From: Clostridiales bacterium
Lineage (GTDB): Bacteria > Bacillota > Clostridia > Oscillospirales > CAG-382
DNA: 27,415 nucleotides
Direction: 5' to 3'
NCBI GenBank assembly: GCA_004553575.1
Contig: SFLA01000021.1
Span: forward strand, 1 to 27,415
Below the pieces are notes generated by a model. It was not told the DNA's origin. It saw only the letters and a program-made list of their open reading frames with translations, and did not search any database. How positions within the stretch are numbered: position 1 is the stretch's first letter; each line of letters opens with the position of its first letter. Shown here piece by piece: positions 17,054 through 25,317 of the stretch. Made by a program: the position numbers and the translations under genes.

Positions 17054-17085
17054 CTCCGGATATATGCGTTGTCAGAAAGGATGTT

Positions 17086-20000
17086 TTAGTCTTCGTCCCA
17101 TCCGGGAATGACGTAGGTTCCGAGGAACGCTCTCTTTACCATAAGATAATCGGTAGCGTCGATTTCGCCGTTTCCGTTCACATCGGCGAGAATCATCTGC
17201 TCGTCGGAGAGATCGTAGGTTCCGAGGAACGCTCTCTTTATCATAAGGTAGTCGGTCGCGTCGATTTTGCCGTTCATGTTTACGTCGCCGAGCTTATAGG
17301 CGTTGGGCGTCTCGTAAGTGAATCCGGCGGAGGTAAGCGCAATGCTTCCGTCCATAAGAGCGATCGGATCAAGAATGATGTTGTAAAGGGTAATGACGTC
17401 ACCGACAGATATACCGGTCATTGCATCGTAACCCGCCTTGTTTCCGTTGTAGGATATAATGTATCCGCCCTCGGGAACCACAAAACTGCAGGCTACGCCG
17501 AGTTCAAAGTCGGTAGCAAGAACGATATTGTCTGCGCTCACGAGTATATTGTAAGCGTAGTTCATATCCTTCGGCGCTCCGTAACCTCTCTCGGTGATCT
17601 CGGCGACGCTCTGTCCGTCACCGGCAACGATGGATACGACTCCGGCATGCTTGTAGCCGGCGTAATCGATCACTATCGCGTTATCGGGAAGCGCGGTAAG
17701 ATCCTCGGGCTGGACGGGACCGTAATCCATACCAAGCGCGAACTCGGTCATTCCGAAGAACTCCCATACGACCTTATCCTGGAACGGACTGTCGTGATAC
17801 TTGAATACTACCTTGAAGTAAGTTGCGGTTACACTCTCGGGGAGAGACAGGGTGACGATTCTGGTACCCTTGTCGCTGCTTGCAAGCGTGTTATCGAAGG
17901 TAATGCCGGAGATATCGGTCCAGGTCTTGCCGTCATCGGAATACGAAATGCCGACAGCGGAATCCGGGAAGCCGACCATGGAGTTGTACTCAACATAGAA
18001 GCCGAGCTTTACGGTATTGATTTCGGTCGCTTCGGCAAAGCGGTAAACCATCGCGATTTCGGGATATTCGCCTGCCGATGTCGGTATCTTGTTCATGAAC
18101 AGGTATACTCCCGCATCGCTGAACGCAGTGGCTCCCTCGGCAAAGTTGCCGTCTGTAAGTCCCGCCTCGGTTGCGGCAATGCCCCTGTGTGCAGAGGAAT
18201 TCTCGTCGGGGACTACGTTAAGTCCGACATGATACCGGTCGTAGGTGAAGCCCGCGGAGGTAAGCTCAATGCCGTCGCACTCGTTTTGAAGTGCAACCGC
18301 GTCGATATCCACGTTGTAAACGGTTACGATACCGCCGACGATCATATCATCGACCTGCTCCCAACCGCCGTTCTCTTTGCTTGCGCTGAGGGCAAGGACT
18401 ATCTGTCCCTTCTTAACGGTAAAGTCCGTCTTTACACCGTCGGGTCTGCTGAGCAGGGTGTAGATATCGGTTATGGTTCCGTCGGGATTTGCAACGATTA
18501 CCTTGAAGTAGTTGAGATCCTTGACTCCGCCGGTATAATACTTGTCAACCAGCTCGCCGAGAGTCATATCCGCATCGGCAACCATGATGTAGTTGAAGAA
18601 GGAATGGCTGTATCCGGCGTAATCGAGAACTATCGCATCCTCGGGAAGCTCGGCAAGCTCCTCGGGCTGAATAGACTTGCTGAACTCGATTTCGGTAAGT
18701 CCGAAGAACTCCCAAACGGGTTTTTCTTCAAACGGGCTGTCCGGGAAGGTAAGAACTATCTTCACATACTTAGCCTTAACATCCTGGCCGAGCGGGATTT
18801 CGACGGTCTTGGTTCCGGGAACATCTGCGGACGTAATGGTGTTGTCAAAGGTTATTCCCTCGATCTCGGTCCAGGAAGTACCGTGATCCGAATAATAAAC
18901 CTTAACCGCAGCGTCCGGATAGCCGATCATTACGTTGTAGTAAGCGTAAAGTCCCAGCTTGACCGTGTTGAACGCAGTCTCTTCGCCGAAGTTGTATACG
19001 AAGCTGACGGACGGATGCTCTGAAGAATCGGTGCAGAGCAGATTCTGGAATACATAAACGCCGTTCGCATTTGCCCAGGAATTGCCGGCTTCAAGTCCCC
19101 AGTTGCCGTCGTCGAGGCCGGCTTCGATGATTCCGACAGACTCACTCTCGAGCCAGGATACCTCCTCGGAATCATACTCCACGGTGAAGCCGAGCTTATA
19201 TGACTGAATCGGTTTATCGTAGACAAGCTGAGTCGTTCCGGTCTTACCGGCATCGGTGGTGTAGAAGCCGCCGTTTGCATTGGTTCCGATAAGCTCGGAA
19301 TAGTTGGCGGTTCCGACATCCCAGATATATACGACATTGCCGACACTGAACTGAGCGAGATCCTTCTCTTTTGCGTTGGAAATATGGATCGCTATGGCAA
19401 GCTCATCTTCTTCGAGGGTGAAGGACTTGGAATTGTGATCGGCATAAACGGCCTTGACCACAAACTGACCGATATCCGCATTCCACTTAAGGACTATCTC
19501 ATACCACCACTGGAGATCGGTAATTGTAGTACCTCCCTCGACAGAGGTCCAGAGGTTGTGAGCCGAGGCTGCGAAACCGTTGGTCACGTTAAGGCTCGTA
19601 TCGGCTTCGTCAAACTTCATTGTGACCGGGGTGTAATAATCGTCCTCTATCGGGAGACCGACGGTAAGGAGTATATCCGCCTCGCCTCTGGTGTAGCATA
19701 TGCTGCTGTAATCGCCGTAGAAGAACAGCTTATCGCCGACCGCAAGGTTTGCAAGAGCTGCAGCATAGTCGCCGTTGCCCGCGGCATTCGCATATGAGCC
19801 GTTGCAGGCGATGACGAATCTGTTCGGGCCGAGAGTCCAGGAGGTATAAGCGGTCGAACCCGGGGTATCCTTATCTATGACGACGAAGGCGCCCTCGGTA
19901 TCGTCCCACTCGACCATTATCTTTGTCCACCAGGTGAACCATTCGCCGCCGATCTTGTCGGCAACGGTAGCAGTCGCGTCGTTGCTTACCGCCATAAGTA

Positions 20001-22197
20001 TCTCGCCGGCGGAAAGTGCGGTCGAGGCAAGTCCGGGGAATTCGGTGCTGGTCCAGTCGTATGCGTTTACGCGCATTACGTCGATAACCGCAACCTCATC
20101 GGCGGAGTAAACCTCGAGCTCGCCGCAGAAGATGAAGGACTTCTCGCCGGAGTTGGTGAAGGCGAATTTCACGTATCTGGCGGAAGCGGTCTCGGTAAGC
20201 TGAAGGGTAATCCACTGCATTCTGGCGTCGGTAGCGGCGCTTAGATTGCCCAGCGATACCCAGTTTTCTCTGTCGTTGGAGACGAGAACCTCGACTTTTT
20301 CGGGAGCTCCGATTCCTGCTTCGATGTTAACCTCGATATACGCTCTGAAGAGCGAGAGATTGTTGTATACTCTTCCGAGATCGATAATCTCGGTAGCGAC
20401 AGCACCGTTGTAGTTGCCGGTGCCGTTCCAGAAGTTATAACCCGCCCAGCCGGATGTATCATAATCGCTGACCGGGATAAAGCCGTCGTTTACATCTCCT
20501 ACATATCCGGATTTCGCGGTCGGCCCGTAAACGGTTTTGTCAAGAGCCACGTTTGTGAGACCGGCATATTCGGGAACCGTTCCGCCGTTAAGTCCGGCAG
20601 CGGAAACCGAAGCGGCTATCTCGGTGTACATGTTGTACTTTACGGCGCCGCTGTTCATTACAACATTTATGTCGAATCCGGTAACGTGTACTATCTCGGG
20701 GAGATTGCAGACGAAGGTGACAACCTTGCCCTCTTCTTCGGTGGCGACATCAACCTCGTAAGCGGTGCCCGCAACAACGATCTCCATCGCCTTCGGGGTT
20801 CCGACATTGCCGTTCGCATATCTGAGCATCGATATCTCAACCGTATCGAGAGCGGTGAGCTTATCGTAGCTCACATGCATGGAATAGGCGGATTCATTCT
20901 CGGTTGCTCCGTTCCTGAACGCGAGCATCTTGCTCTGATTTCCTTCATAACCGGTTATATCGGAGCAGATATCGCCGTCAAGAAGGACAGAGTAGTCACC
21001 GTATCCCGTCGGAACGGTTACATCGCCGCTTTCGGGAAGCGTATAAGCTATCTTATTATCCGCACGGTATACGTTGTAATACGCGGTCGTGGTCCACGGA
21101 GCATAATCGTTCGTGGGTATGTACTCGATGCTGTGCATCGTGTTATAGCCGGTGTCGCTCATGGTGAAGCACATACCGTACTCGCCGGTTATGCCGAGCT
21201 CATCTGCCGTAAACACGACGGTTATAATATAGCCATCGCCGATATCATCGAGCGTGTATTCCTTCACGGCGGCGGTAAGAGTCTCCGACCTGTCGGCACG
21301 TTCGGCGAGCGCAAGCGCTCCGTCGGCAAGCTTGAAGTCGTACAGAGTCGTACGGGCGGTATCGGACATATCGTTGTCCAGCCACACGCGGAGCATGGTC
21401 GTATCGAGGAAATCTCTGCCTTCTACGAGAACCTGGAGTGTGAGTTCGGTGCCGTCGTCCTCGAAATCATACCAGAAATCGTAGTTCTCCGCCTCGGTCG
21501 CAGACTGAGCGGTGCCGGTGCCCGACGGATCGTCAACATATATACGGTCCGCGGTGTAAGTCGCGGCAGTGGCGGACTCCCATTTGCCGTACGGGAAGTT
21601 GGCTTTGCGAGCCGCCTCATCGATGGTTATCGCCGGATAGAACAGGCTCACATTCTCGTTTATCTTGTTGGAAACCGCGACGAAATACTCGAAATCGCCG
21701 TCGGCACATACCTCGGAAATCGCTACCTTGAGCGAGAGAGAGGTGGTGTCGGTTCCGAGCTCACAGCTTCCGACCGCGGTGGTATCTGTTATCTCCGCCG
21801 CTTTGTTCTCTATGCCGGAGGTGTTGTACTTTGCTACGACAGACGCAACTCCGTCGGTCTGGTAAACGTCGTAGAAACGGGTATATACCGAAGAATTCTC
21901 GCCGTCTTTTATCCAGAAGCGAAGGTTGGTGCCGGCGCCGTTGCCGCCGTTGACCGGCGCGCAGTTCACGACTGCGTCGACATAAATGTACGCGGCATCG
22001 GAATATATCCTGTACTTATAGGACAGGGTATCCCCCTTCGTAGGTTCGTCCTGCCATACGCCGTTATCCGGCGTTACCACCGTCCAATCGCCCTCTCCCG
22101 CCGCTGTCGCCGTGAATGTGAATATCACGGATGCGAGAGAAAGGATCATGGTAAGGCACAGAACCAGTGACATGCCTTTTCTGAAAATGCTTTTCAT
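17086..22197 (-). CDS. Large secreted dockerin protein with F5/8C module and internal repeats, no catalytic domain seen
   Basis: This 1703-residue exported protein begins with a signal peptide (MKSIFRKGMSLVLCLTMILS..., cut near residue 33). Residues ~36-200 and ~205-385 look like beta-sandwich modules resembling CBM9/DOMON domains (weak call). Residues ~545-698 form an F5/8 type C (discoidin) module. Two tandem ~310-residue units (~1000-1310 and ~1315-1630) are clear repeats of each other. The C terminus (~1636-1695) is a type I dockerin with two calcium loops, LGDVNMNGKIDATDY and LADVNGNGEIDATDY. A dockerin should plug into a cohesin, which is absent from this window. I see no glycosidase, esterase or lyase signature, so a binding or structural role in an extracellular complex is inferred. 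The start at 22197 has AAGGATG upstream, and a strong promoter lies ~150 bases away. Confidence 0.9.
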   Translation of the reverse strand: MKSIFRKGMSLVLCLTMILSLASVIFTFTATAAGEGDWTVVTPDNGVWQDEPTKGDTLSYKYRIYSDAAYIYVDAVVNCAPVNGGNGAGTNLRFWIKDGENSSVYTRFYDVYQTDGVASVVAKYNTSGIENKAAEITDTTAVGSCELGTDTTSLSLKVAISEVCADGDFEYFVAVSNKINENVSLFYPAITIDEAARKANFPYGKWESATAATYTADRIYVDDPSGTGTAQSATEAENYDFWYDFEDDGTELTLQVLVEGRDFLDTTMLRVWLDNDMSDTARTTLYDFKLADGALALAERADRSETLTAAVKEYTLDDIGDGYIITVVFTADELGITGEYGMCFTMSDTGYNTMHSIEYIPTNDYAPWTTTAYYNVYRADNKIAYTLPESGDVTVPTGYGDYSVLLDGDICSDITGYEGNQSKMLAFRNGATENESAYSMHVSYDKLTALDTVEISMLRYANGNVGTPKAMEIVVAGTAYEVDVATEEEGKVVTFVCNLPEIVHVTGFDINVVMNSGAVKYNMYTEIAASVSAAGLNGGTVPEYAGLTNVALDKTVYGPTAKSGYVGDVNDGFIPVSDYDTSGWAGYNFWNGTGNYNGAVATEIIDLGRVYNNLSLFRAYIEVNIEAGIGAPEKVEVLVSNDRENWVSLGNLSAATDARMQWITLQLTETASARYVKFAFTNSGEKSFIFCGELEVYSADEVAVIDVMRVNAYDWTSTEFPGLASTALSAGEILMAVSNDATATVADKIGGEWFTWWTKIMVEWDDTEGAFVVIDKDTPGSTAYTSWTLGPNRFVIACNGSYANAAGNGDYAAALANLAVGDKLFFYGDYSSICYTRGEADILLTVGLPIEDDYYTPVTMKFDEADTSLNVTNGFAASAHNLWTSVEGGTTITDLQWWYEIVLKWNADIGQFVVKAVYADHNSKSFTLEEDELAIAIHISNAKEKDLAQFSVGNVVYIWDVGTANYSELIGTNANGGFYTTDAGKTGTTQLVYDKPIQSYKLGFTVEYDSEEVSWLESESVGIIEAGLDDGNWGLEAGNSWANANGVYVFQNLLCTDSSEHPSVSFVYNFGEETAFNTVKLGLYAYYNVMIGYPDAAVKVYYSDHGTSWTEIEGITFDNTITSADVPGTKTVEIPLGQDVKAKYVKIVLTFPDSPFEEKPVWEFFGLTEIEFSKSIQPEELAELPEDAIVLDYAGYSHSFFNYIMVADADMTLGELVDKYYTGGVKDLNYFKVIVANPDGTITDIYTLLSRPDGVKTDFTVKKGQIVLALSASKENGGWEQVDDMIVGGIVTVYNVDIDAVALQNECDGIELTSAGFTYDRYHVGLNVVPDENSSAHRGIAATEAGLTDGNFAEGATAFSDAGVYLFMNKIPTSAGEYPEIAMVYRFAEATEINTVKLGFYVEYNSMVGFPDSAVGISYSDDGKTWTDISGITFDNTLASSDKGTRIVTLSLPESVTATYFKVVFKYHDSPFQDKVVWEFFGMTEFALGMDYGPVQPEDLTALPDNAIVIDYAGYKHAGVVSIVAGDGQSVAEITERGYGAPKDMNYAYNILVSADNIVLATDFELGVACSFVVPEGGYIISYNGNKAGYDAMTGISVGDVITLYNIILDPIALMDGSIALTSAGFTYETPNAYKLGDVNMNGKIDATDYLMIKRAFLGTYDLSDEQMILADVNGNGEIDATDYLMVKRAFLGTYVIPGWDED
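17113..17292 (-). repeat. Type I dockerin duplicated segment (coding)
   Basis: Two copies of a ~22-residue calcium-loop/helix unit (D-x-N-x-x-G-x-I-D-x-x-D, then YLM[IV]KRAFLGTY) lie 102 bp apart and are nearly identical in DNA (17113 and 17215 both begin GTAGGTTCCGAGGAACGCTC on the plus strand). The very close DNA match suggests recent duplication or gene conversion. Confidence 0.85.
17308..19200 (-). repeat. Two tandem ~310-codon repeat units inside the dockerin gene
   Basis: Unit 1 (about 19200-18268) and unit 2 (about 18255-17308) encode the same order of blocks: EAGL[DT]DGN, a block with NTVKLG, YSDxG[TK][ST]WT and ITFDNT, then D[SP]PF and VWEFFG[LM]TE, then LDYAGY/IDYAGY and a segment ending VTVYNV or ITLYNI. 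The first ~180 residues of each unit look discoidin-like. The rest is a separate small module. Confidence 0.8.
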
Positions 22198-22342
22198 AGT
22201 GACATCCTTTCTGATAGTATATTAAGGAAACGGATGCGTCTTCTCCCCCTATAAGTGTTAATCCACAAAAGCACGGCACGCTTTTTGTCGAATATGCACA
22301 AATTTAAGGGGATAATTCGCCATCATTTCGTTCTCTATCACC

Positions 22343-22370
22343 ATTATACTGATTTTTCCATGAATGTCAA
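22343..22370 (-). promoter_or_regulatory. Sigma-A promoter of the dockerin gene
   Basis: On the minus strand, TTGACA (22370-22365) and TATAAT (22348-22343) are separated by 16 bases. The leader would be ~140 bases long; it contains no riboswitch that I recognise. Confidence 0.82.
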
Positions 22371-22383
22371 GCCGTTTGAACAA

Positions 22384-22420
22384 AAAATGAAGTGACCCGC
22401 ACAATTGTTACGGGTCACTT
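22384..22420 (-). terminator. Terminator of the membrane-protein pair
   Basis: A perfect 10-bp stem AAGTGACCCG/CGGGTCACTT (22390-22399 and 22411-22420) is followed on the minus strand by CATTTTTTG. It lies 12 bases after the stop of the gene at 22433. Confidence 0.9.
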
Positions 22421-22432
22421 GCAAATATTCGT

Positions 22433-23143
22433 TTACATTGTTGCGGACCCGGCTTTTTCGGGCTCGCGGCTTCGTCTTTTCAGCCTTTCCCATACAAACA
22501 GGAAGCCGAAATGCAGCAGACAGAACAGGAATCCGGTAAAATACCAGGTTAAAACCGTTCCTTCTATAAGAGGGGTGTAAAGCTGCATGGCGTCGGAATA
22601 CCCGAGCGCGGTTATAAGCAGCATTCCGTAGGCTATGTACACACACAGCCCGAGCGGAAGATAAACCCATTTTTTGAGCCTCGGGACGAGATACCCCGTC
22701 ATTATCAGCGACACCCCGAGAAAAACCGCGACCGTGTGATGAAGCATTCCGGATATCGTCATCGGGTACAGAAAGCTCTCGTTCTGCCCTATAAAATCGG
22801 GATAAAACATCGTAACGGTTCCGCCGAGAATCGAAACGTAAGTCACGCAGTGCAATACTGCGCTGTCCTTTGGCAGAAGCAGCACCGACAGCGCCAGAGC
22901 GAGACTCGAGAATCCGCAGAAAGACTGCGGCAGAAAAAAAGCGAACCCGTCGCGGTAATAGCATATCGACCAGCGGTTCCAGAGTATCATCGCAAGCAAC
23001 GCCAGAGCGGTGAGCTTTACCGCAAAGCGCACGGCGCGTTCGGAGCGGGCGCATTTTTTAATAGTAATCCAGAGCGCCGTCATAAGAGTTATCGTGATTG
23101 CGAGATAAAGTATATGCTGCCATCCGTATAATTGCGGTGCCAT
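22433..23143 (-). CDS. Polytopic membrane protein, possibly YwaF/TMEM164-like
   Basis: This 236-residue protein has about seven predicted membrane helices, a short N terminus beginning MAPQLYGWQHILYLA, and a basic C terminus (VWERLKRRSRE). A conserved-looking core has LPQSFCGFSSLALALSVLLL, a glycine pair, a loop with YPDFIGQNES, and a His pair in ISGMLHHTVAVFLG. That arrangement is reminiscent of the YwaF (TIGR02206)/TMEM164 family of integral membrane proteins, but the match is from memory and only moderate. The start is ATG 23143 with a GGGGG-type binding site. It lies 20 bases after the preceding gene's stop and ends in a strong terminator, so the two form an operon. No function is assigned. 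Confidence 0.78.
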   Translation of the reverse strand: MAPQLYGWQHILYLAITITLMTALWITIKKCARSERAVRFAVKLTALALLAMILWNRWSICYYRDGFAFFLPQSFCGFSSLALALSVLLLPKDSAVLHCVTYVSILGGTVTMFYPDFIGQNESFLYPMTISGMLHHTVAVFLGVSLIMTGYLVPRLKKWVYLPLGLCVYIAYGMLLITALGYSDAMQLYTPLIEGTVLTWYFTGFLFCLLHFGFLFVWERLKRRSREPEKAGSATM

Positions 23144-23163
23144 CCGTATTTCCCCCTGCTCCG

Positions 23164-23502
23164 TTATTTGTCCTTTGAAGCGAGCAGCACATTACAGGCT
23201 GACGCTATTACCGAAACCGCTGCCGCCGCCCAGAAGCCCGACACGGCAAATCCCGGGAGCAGATATGCGGCGAACAGCACCATAAGCGCGTTTATAACCA
23301 GCGAAAACAACCCGAGGGTAAGCAGTGTGAGCGGGAACGAAACAAACCGTACTACCGGACGAAGAAAAGCGTTGGCAATCCAGAGCACGGTCCCGGCGGC
23401 GAGAAGATACCATATCCCGTCAACCGCAACGTGCGACGGGAATGCCTTCCAGCCCACGAGCACCGCCAGAACGCACGCAAGCCACTTTCCGAAGTATTTC
23501 AC
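23164..23502 (-). CDS. YvlD-type four-helix membrane protein (PF04020 superfamily)
   Basis: This 112-residue protein has four predicted membrane helices and the family block NAFLRPVVRFVSFPLTLLTL followed by GLFSLVINALMVLFAAYLLPG, typical of the PF04020 family (named for a mycobacterial holin superfamily; YvlD in Bacillus). Despite the name, most members are chromosomal envelope proteins and no phage genes are nearby. The start is GTG at 23502 with GGAGG eight bases upstream. It is the first gene of a two-gene minus-strand operon, with its own promoter back to back with that of argS. Confidence 0.85.
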   Translation of the reverse strand: MKYFGKWLACVLAVLVGWKAFPSHVAVDGIWYLLAAGTVLWIANAFLRPVVRFVSFPLTLLTLGLFSLVINALMVLFAAYLLPGFAVSGFWAAAAVSVIASACNVLLASKDK

Positions 23503-23522
23503 GGTTTCGCCTCCTTTGTGAC

Positions 23523-23552
23523 ATTATTAGCATAAAAACAGCCCTTTGTCAA
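23523..23552 (-). promoter_or_regulatory. Promoter of the membrane-protein pair
   Basis: On the minus strand, TTGACA (23552-23547), 17 bases, then TAATAAT (23529-23523). The -10 box almost touches the ribosome binding site, so the leader is very short. Confidence 0.72.
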
Positions 23553-23564
23553 GCCGAAAAAGGG

Positions 23565-23593
23565 TTGAAAACAGTTTCCCGGCGTGATATAAT
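23565..23593 (+). promoter_or_regulatory. Promoter of argS-yebC
   Basis: TTGAAA (23565-23570), a 17-base spacer and TATAAT (23588-23593). The -35 box lies 13 bp from that of the divergent membrane-protein promoter. The start of transcription falls about 25 bases before the chosen argS ATG, leaving no space for a T-box leader. Confidence 0.82.
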
Positions 23594-23626
23594 TACGTGT
23601 TAATAAATAATAAGGATACGGACAAT

Positions 23627-25315
23627 ATGGACGATTTCAGAAAAAACGCGGCGGAAGCGGTCTCGCAGGCGCTTATACGCGCCGGACATACCGCTCCGGA
23701 CGGGCTTGACGCCATGTTCGAGATTCCGTCCGACAGCAGCAACGGCGACCTTGCGCTGCCCTGCTTCAGGCTGTCAAAGACGCTCCGGATGCCGCCCCCC
23801 GCCATCGCGGCAGAGATAAGAGAGAATATGGGCACCTTTACCGGGCTTGCAAAAACAAAGGCGGTCGGGGGTTACCTTAATTTCTTTGCCGAGGGCGCTT
23901 CCTACGCAGCCATGCTCGATATGATGACAGAGGATTTCGGCAAATCCGATATAGGCAGCGGAAAAACCTTCGTTATCGACTTTTCATCGCCCAATATCGC
24001 AAAGAGATTTCATCTCGGGCATCTCGGCACAACGGTTATCGGCAACGCGGTGCGCAACATATACAGATTCTGCGGCTACAATACGGTTGCGATAAACTAT
24101 CTCGGCGACTGGGGCACCCAGAACGGAAAGCAGATAGTCGCCTTCCGTCGGTGGTCGAGCCGCGAGCAGGTCGAGCGCGACGGTGTCGCGGAGCTCGAGC
24201 GCATATATGTGCTGTTCGGCAAGGAGGCGGAGAAGGATCCTTCTCTTAACGACGAGGCGCGCAGTGCATTCCATTCGCTTGAGTGCGGAGACAAGGAATG
24301 TCTTGAAATATGGCAGCTTCTGCGCGATGTGTCTCTGCGCGAGTATAAAAAGACCTACGAAAGGCTCGGAATTGAATTCGACCTCTGGGACGGCGAGAGC
24401 AAGTACACGGACAAAATGCCGGCAGTCGTCGACGAGCTCCGCGAAAAAGGGCTTCTTAACCTGGACGACGGCGCTTCGATAGTCGATCTTTCGGAATTCG
24501 GCATGCCTCCGGCGCTTATACTCAAGCGCGACGGGAGCACCCTGTACCCCACCCGCGATATCGCGGCAGCCTGCTGGAGGTACGATACATATAAATTCGA
24601 TAAATGCGCTTATGTCACAAGTGCGGGTCAATCTCTGCATTTTGCGCAGTGGTTCAAGGTCACCGAGCTCATGGGTAAGCCGTGGTCGAAGGATCTGGTG
24701 CATATACCCTACGGAACAATGAGCTTCGGAGGCGAGAAGCTCGCTTCGCGGACCGGAAACATTATATTGCTCTGCGACGTCTTCGACGAAGCGGTAAACA
24801 AGGCATACTCGATAATCGAAGAGAAAAACGCCGAGCTTGAGGACAAAAAGTCCACCGCCGAGGCGGTCGGACTTGGCGCCGTAATATTCGGAGCGCTGTC
24901 CAACAGCCGCATAAAGGATGTAAGCTTTACCTGGGAGAGCGCGCTCTCGTTCGAGGGTAACACGGGTCCGTACGTTCAGTACACCTATGCACGCGCCGCT
25001 TCACTGCTCCGCAAGGCGGGCGAATACGGCGAAGCCGATTCCGCCGATCCCGGTCCGGACGAGATTGCGCTTATCAAACAGCTCGCTCTGTTCCCCGATC
25101 GTGTTAAGGCTGCCTGCGCCGATTTCGAGCCGTCGTATATAGCACGGTTTATGCTCGATACCTGCGCATGCTTTAATAAATTCTACCACAACTGCACCAT
25201 CCTGCGCGAGACCGGCGACGTCCGCGCGTTCAGGCTTAAGCTGGTCGCCGCAACAAAACGTATATTGGGCGCTTCACTCGATCTTCTGGGTATGCGCCGG
25301 ACGGAGGAGATATAA
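23627..25315 (+). CDS. argS: Arginyl-tRNA synthetase
   Basis: This class I synthetase charges tRNA-Arg with arginine. It has an N-terminal Add1-like domain, the HIGH-type motif HLGH at residues 129-132 (SSPNIAKRFHLGHLG), the KMSKS-equivalent region GGEKLASRTGN around Lys371, and a C-terminal anticodon-binding DALR-like domain with EGNTGPYVQYTYARAASLLR. I chose ATG 23627 (562 residues). The longer in-frame GTG at 23597 lies only a few bases after the -10 box, before the likely transcription start. AAGGAT lies upstream of 23627. The length is normal for the shorter bacterial form. yebC follows after two bases, so the pair is one operon. Regulation by a T-box is not supported. Confidence 0.96.
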   Translation: MDDFRKNAAEAVSQALIRAGHTAPDGLDAMFEIPSDSSNGDLALPCFRLSKTLRMPPPAIAAEIRENMGTFTGLAKTKAVGGYLNFFAEGASYAAMLDMMTEDFGKSDIGSGKTFVIDFSSPNIAKRFHLGHLGTTVIGNAVRNIYRFCGYNTVAINYLGDWGTQNGKQIVAFRRWSSREQVERDGVAELERIYVLFGKEAEKDPSLNDEARSAFHSLECGDKECLEIWQLLRDVSLREYKKTYERLGIEFDLWDGESKYTDKMPAVVDELREKGLLNLDDGASIVDLSEFGMPPALILKRDGSTLYPTRDIAAACWRYDTYKFDKCAYVTSAGQSLHFAQWFKVTELMGKPWSKDLVHIPYGTMSFGGEKLASRTGNIILLCDVFDEAVNKAYSIIEEKNAELEDKKSTAEAVGLGAVIFGALSNSRIKDVSFTWESALSFEGNTGPYVQYTYARAASLLRKAGEYGEADSADPGPDEIALIKQLALFPDRVKAACADFEPSYIARFMLDTCACFNKFYHNCTILRETGDVRAFRLKLVAATKRILGASLDLLGMRRTEEI

Positions 25316-25317
25316 TA

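Noticed and set aside
17647..19023. 458-codon plus-strand open frame opposite the dockerin gene
   Set aside because: It runs antisense to the clearly conserved repeats of the dockerin protein, has no ribosome binding site or recognisable domain, and is explained by codon bias of the opposite strand.
20686..22170. 494-codon plus-strand open frame opposite the N-terminal part of the dockerin gene
   Set aside because: It has the same antisense explanation; its sequence is low in recognisable features and the opposite strand has a signal peptide, promoter and F5/8C module.
22344..23054. 236-codon minus-strand frame overlapping the polytopic membrane protein
   Set aside because: It is arginine-rich without membrane helices or family resemblance, runs through the terminator at 22390-22420 and overlaps the dockerin promoter. 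The other frame (22433-23143) gives a clean membrane protein.
23164..23502. Evidence for a prophage from a holin-family hit
   Set aside because: PF04020/YvlD proteins are mostly chromosomal envelope proteins. No lysin, structural, integrase or att-like features are present.
23594..23626. T-box or other riboswitch before argS
   Set aside because: The promoter lies about 30 bases before the start codon, leaving no room for such a leader.
23597..23626. Upstream GTG start for argS
   Set aside because: It lies just after the -10 box and before the expected transcription start; ATG at 23627 has a better ribosome binding site.
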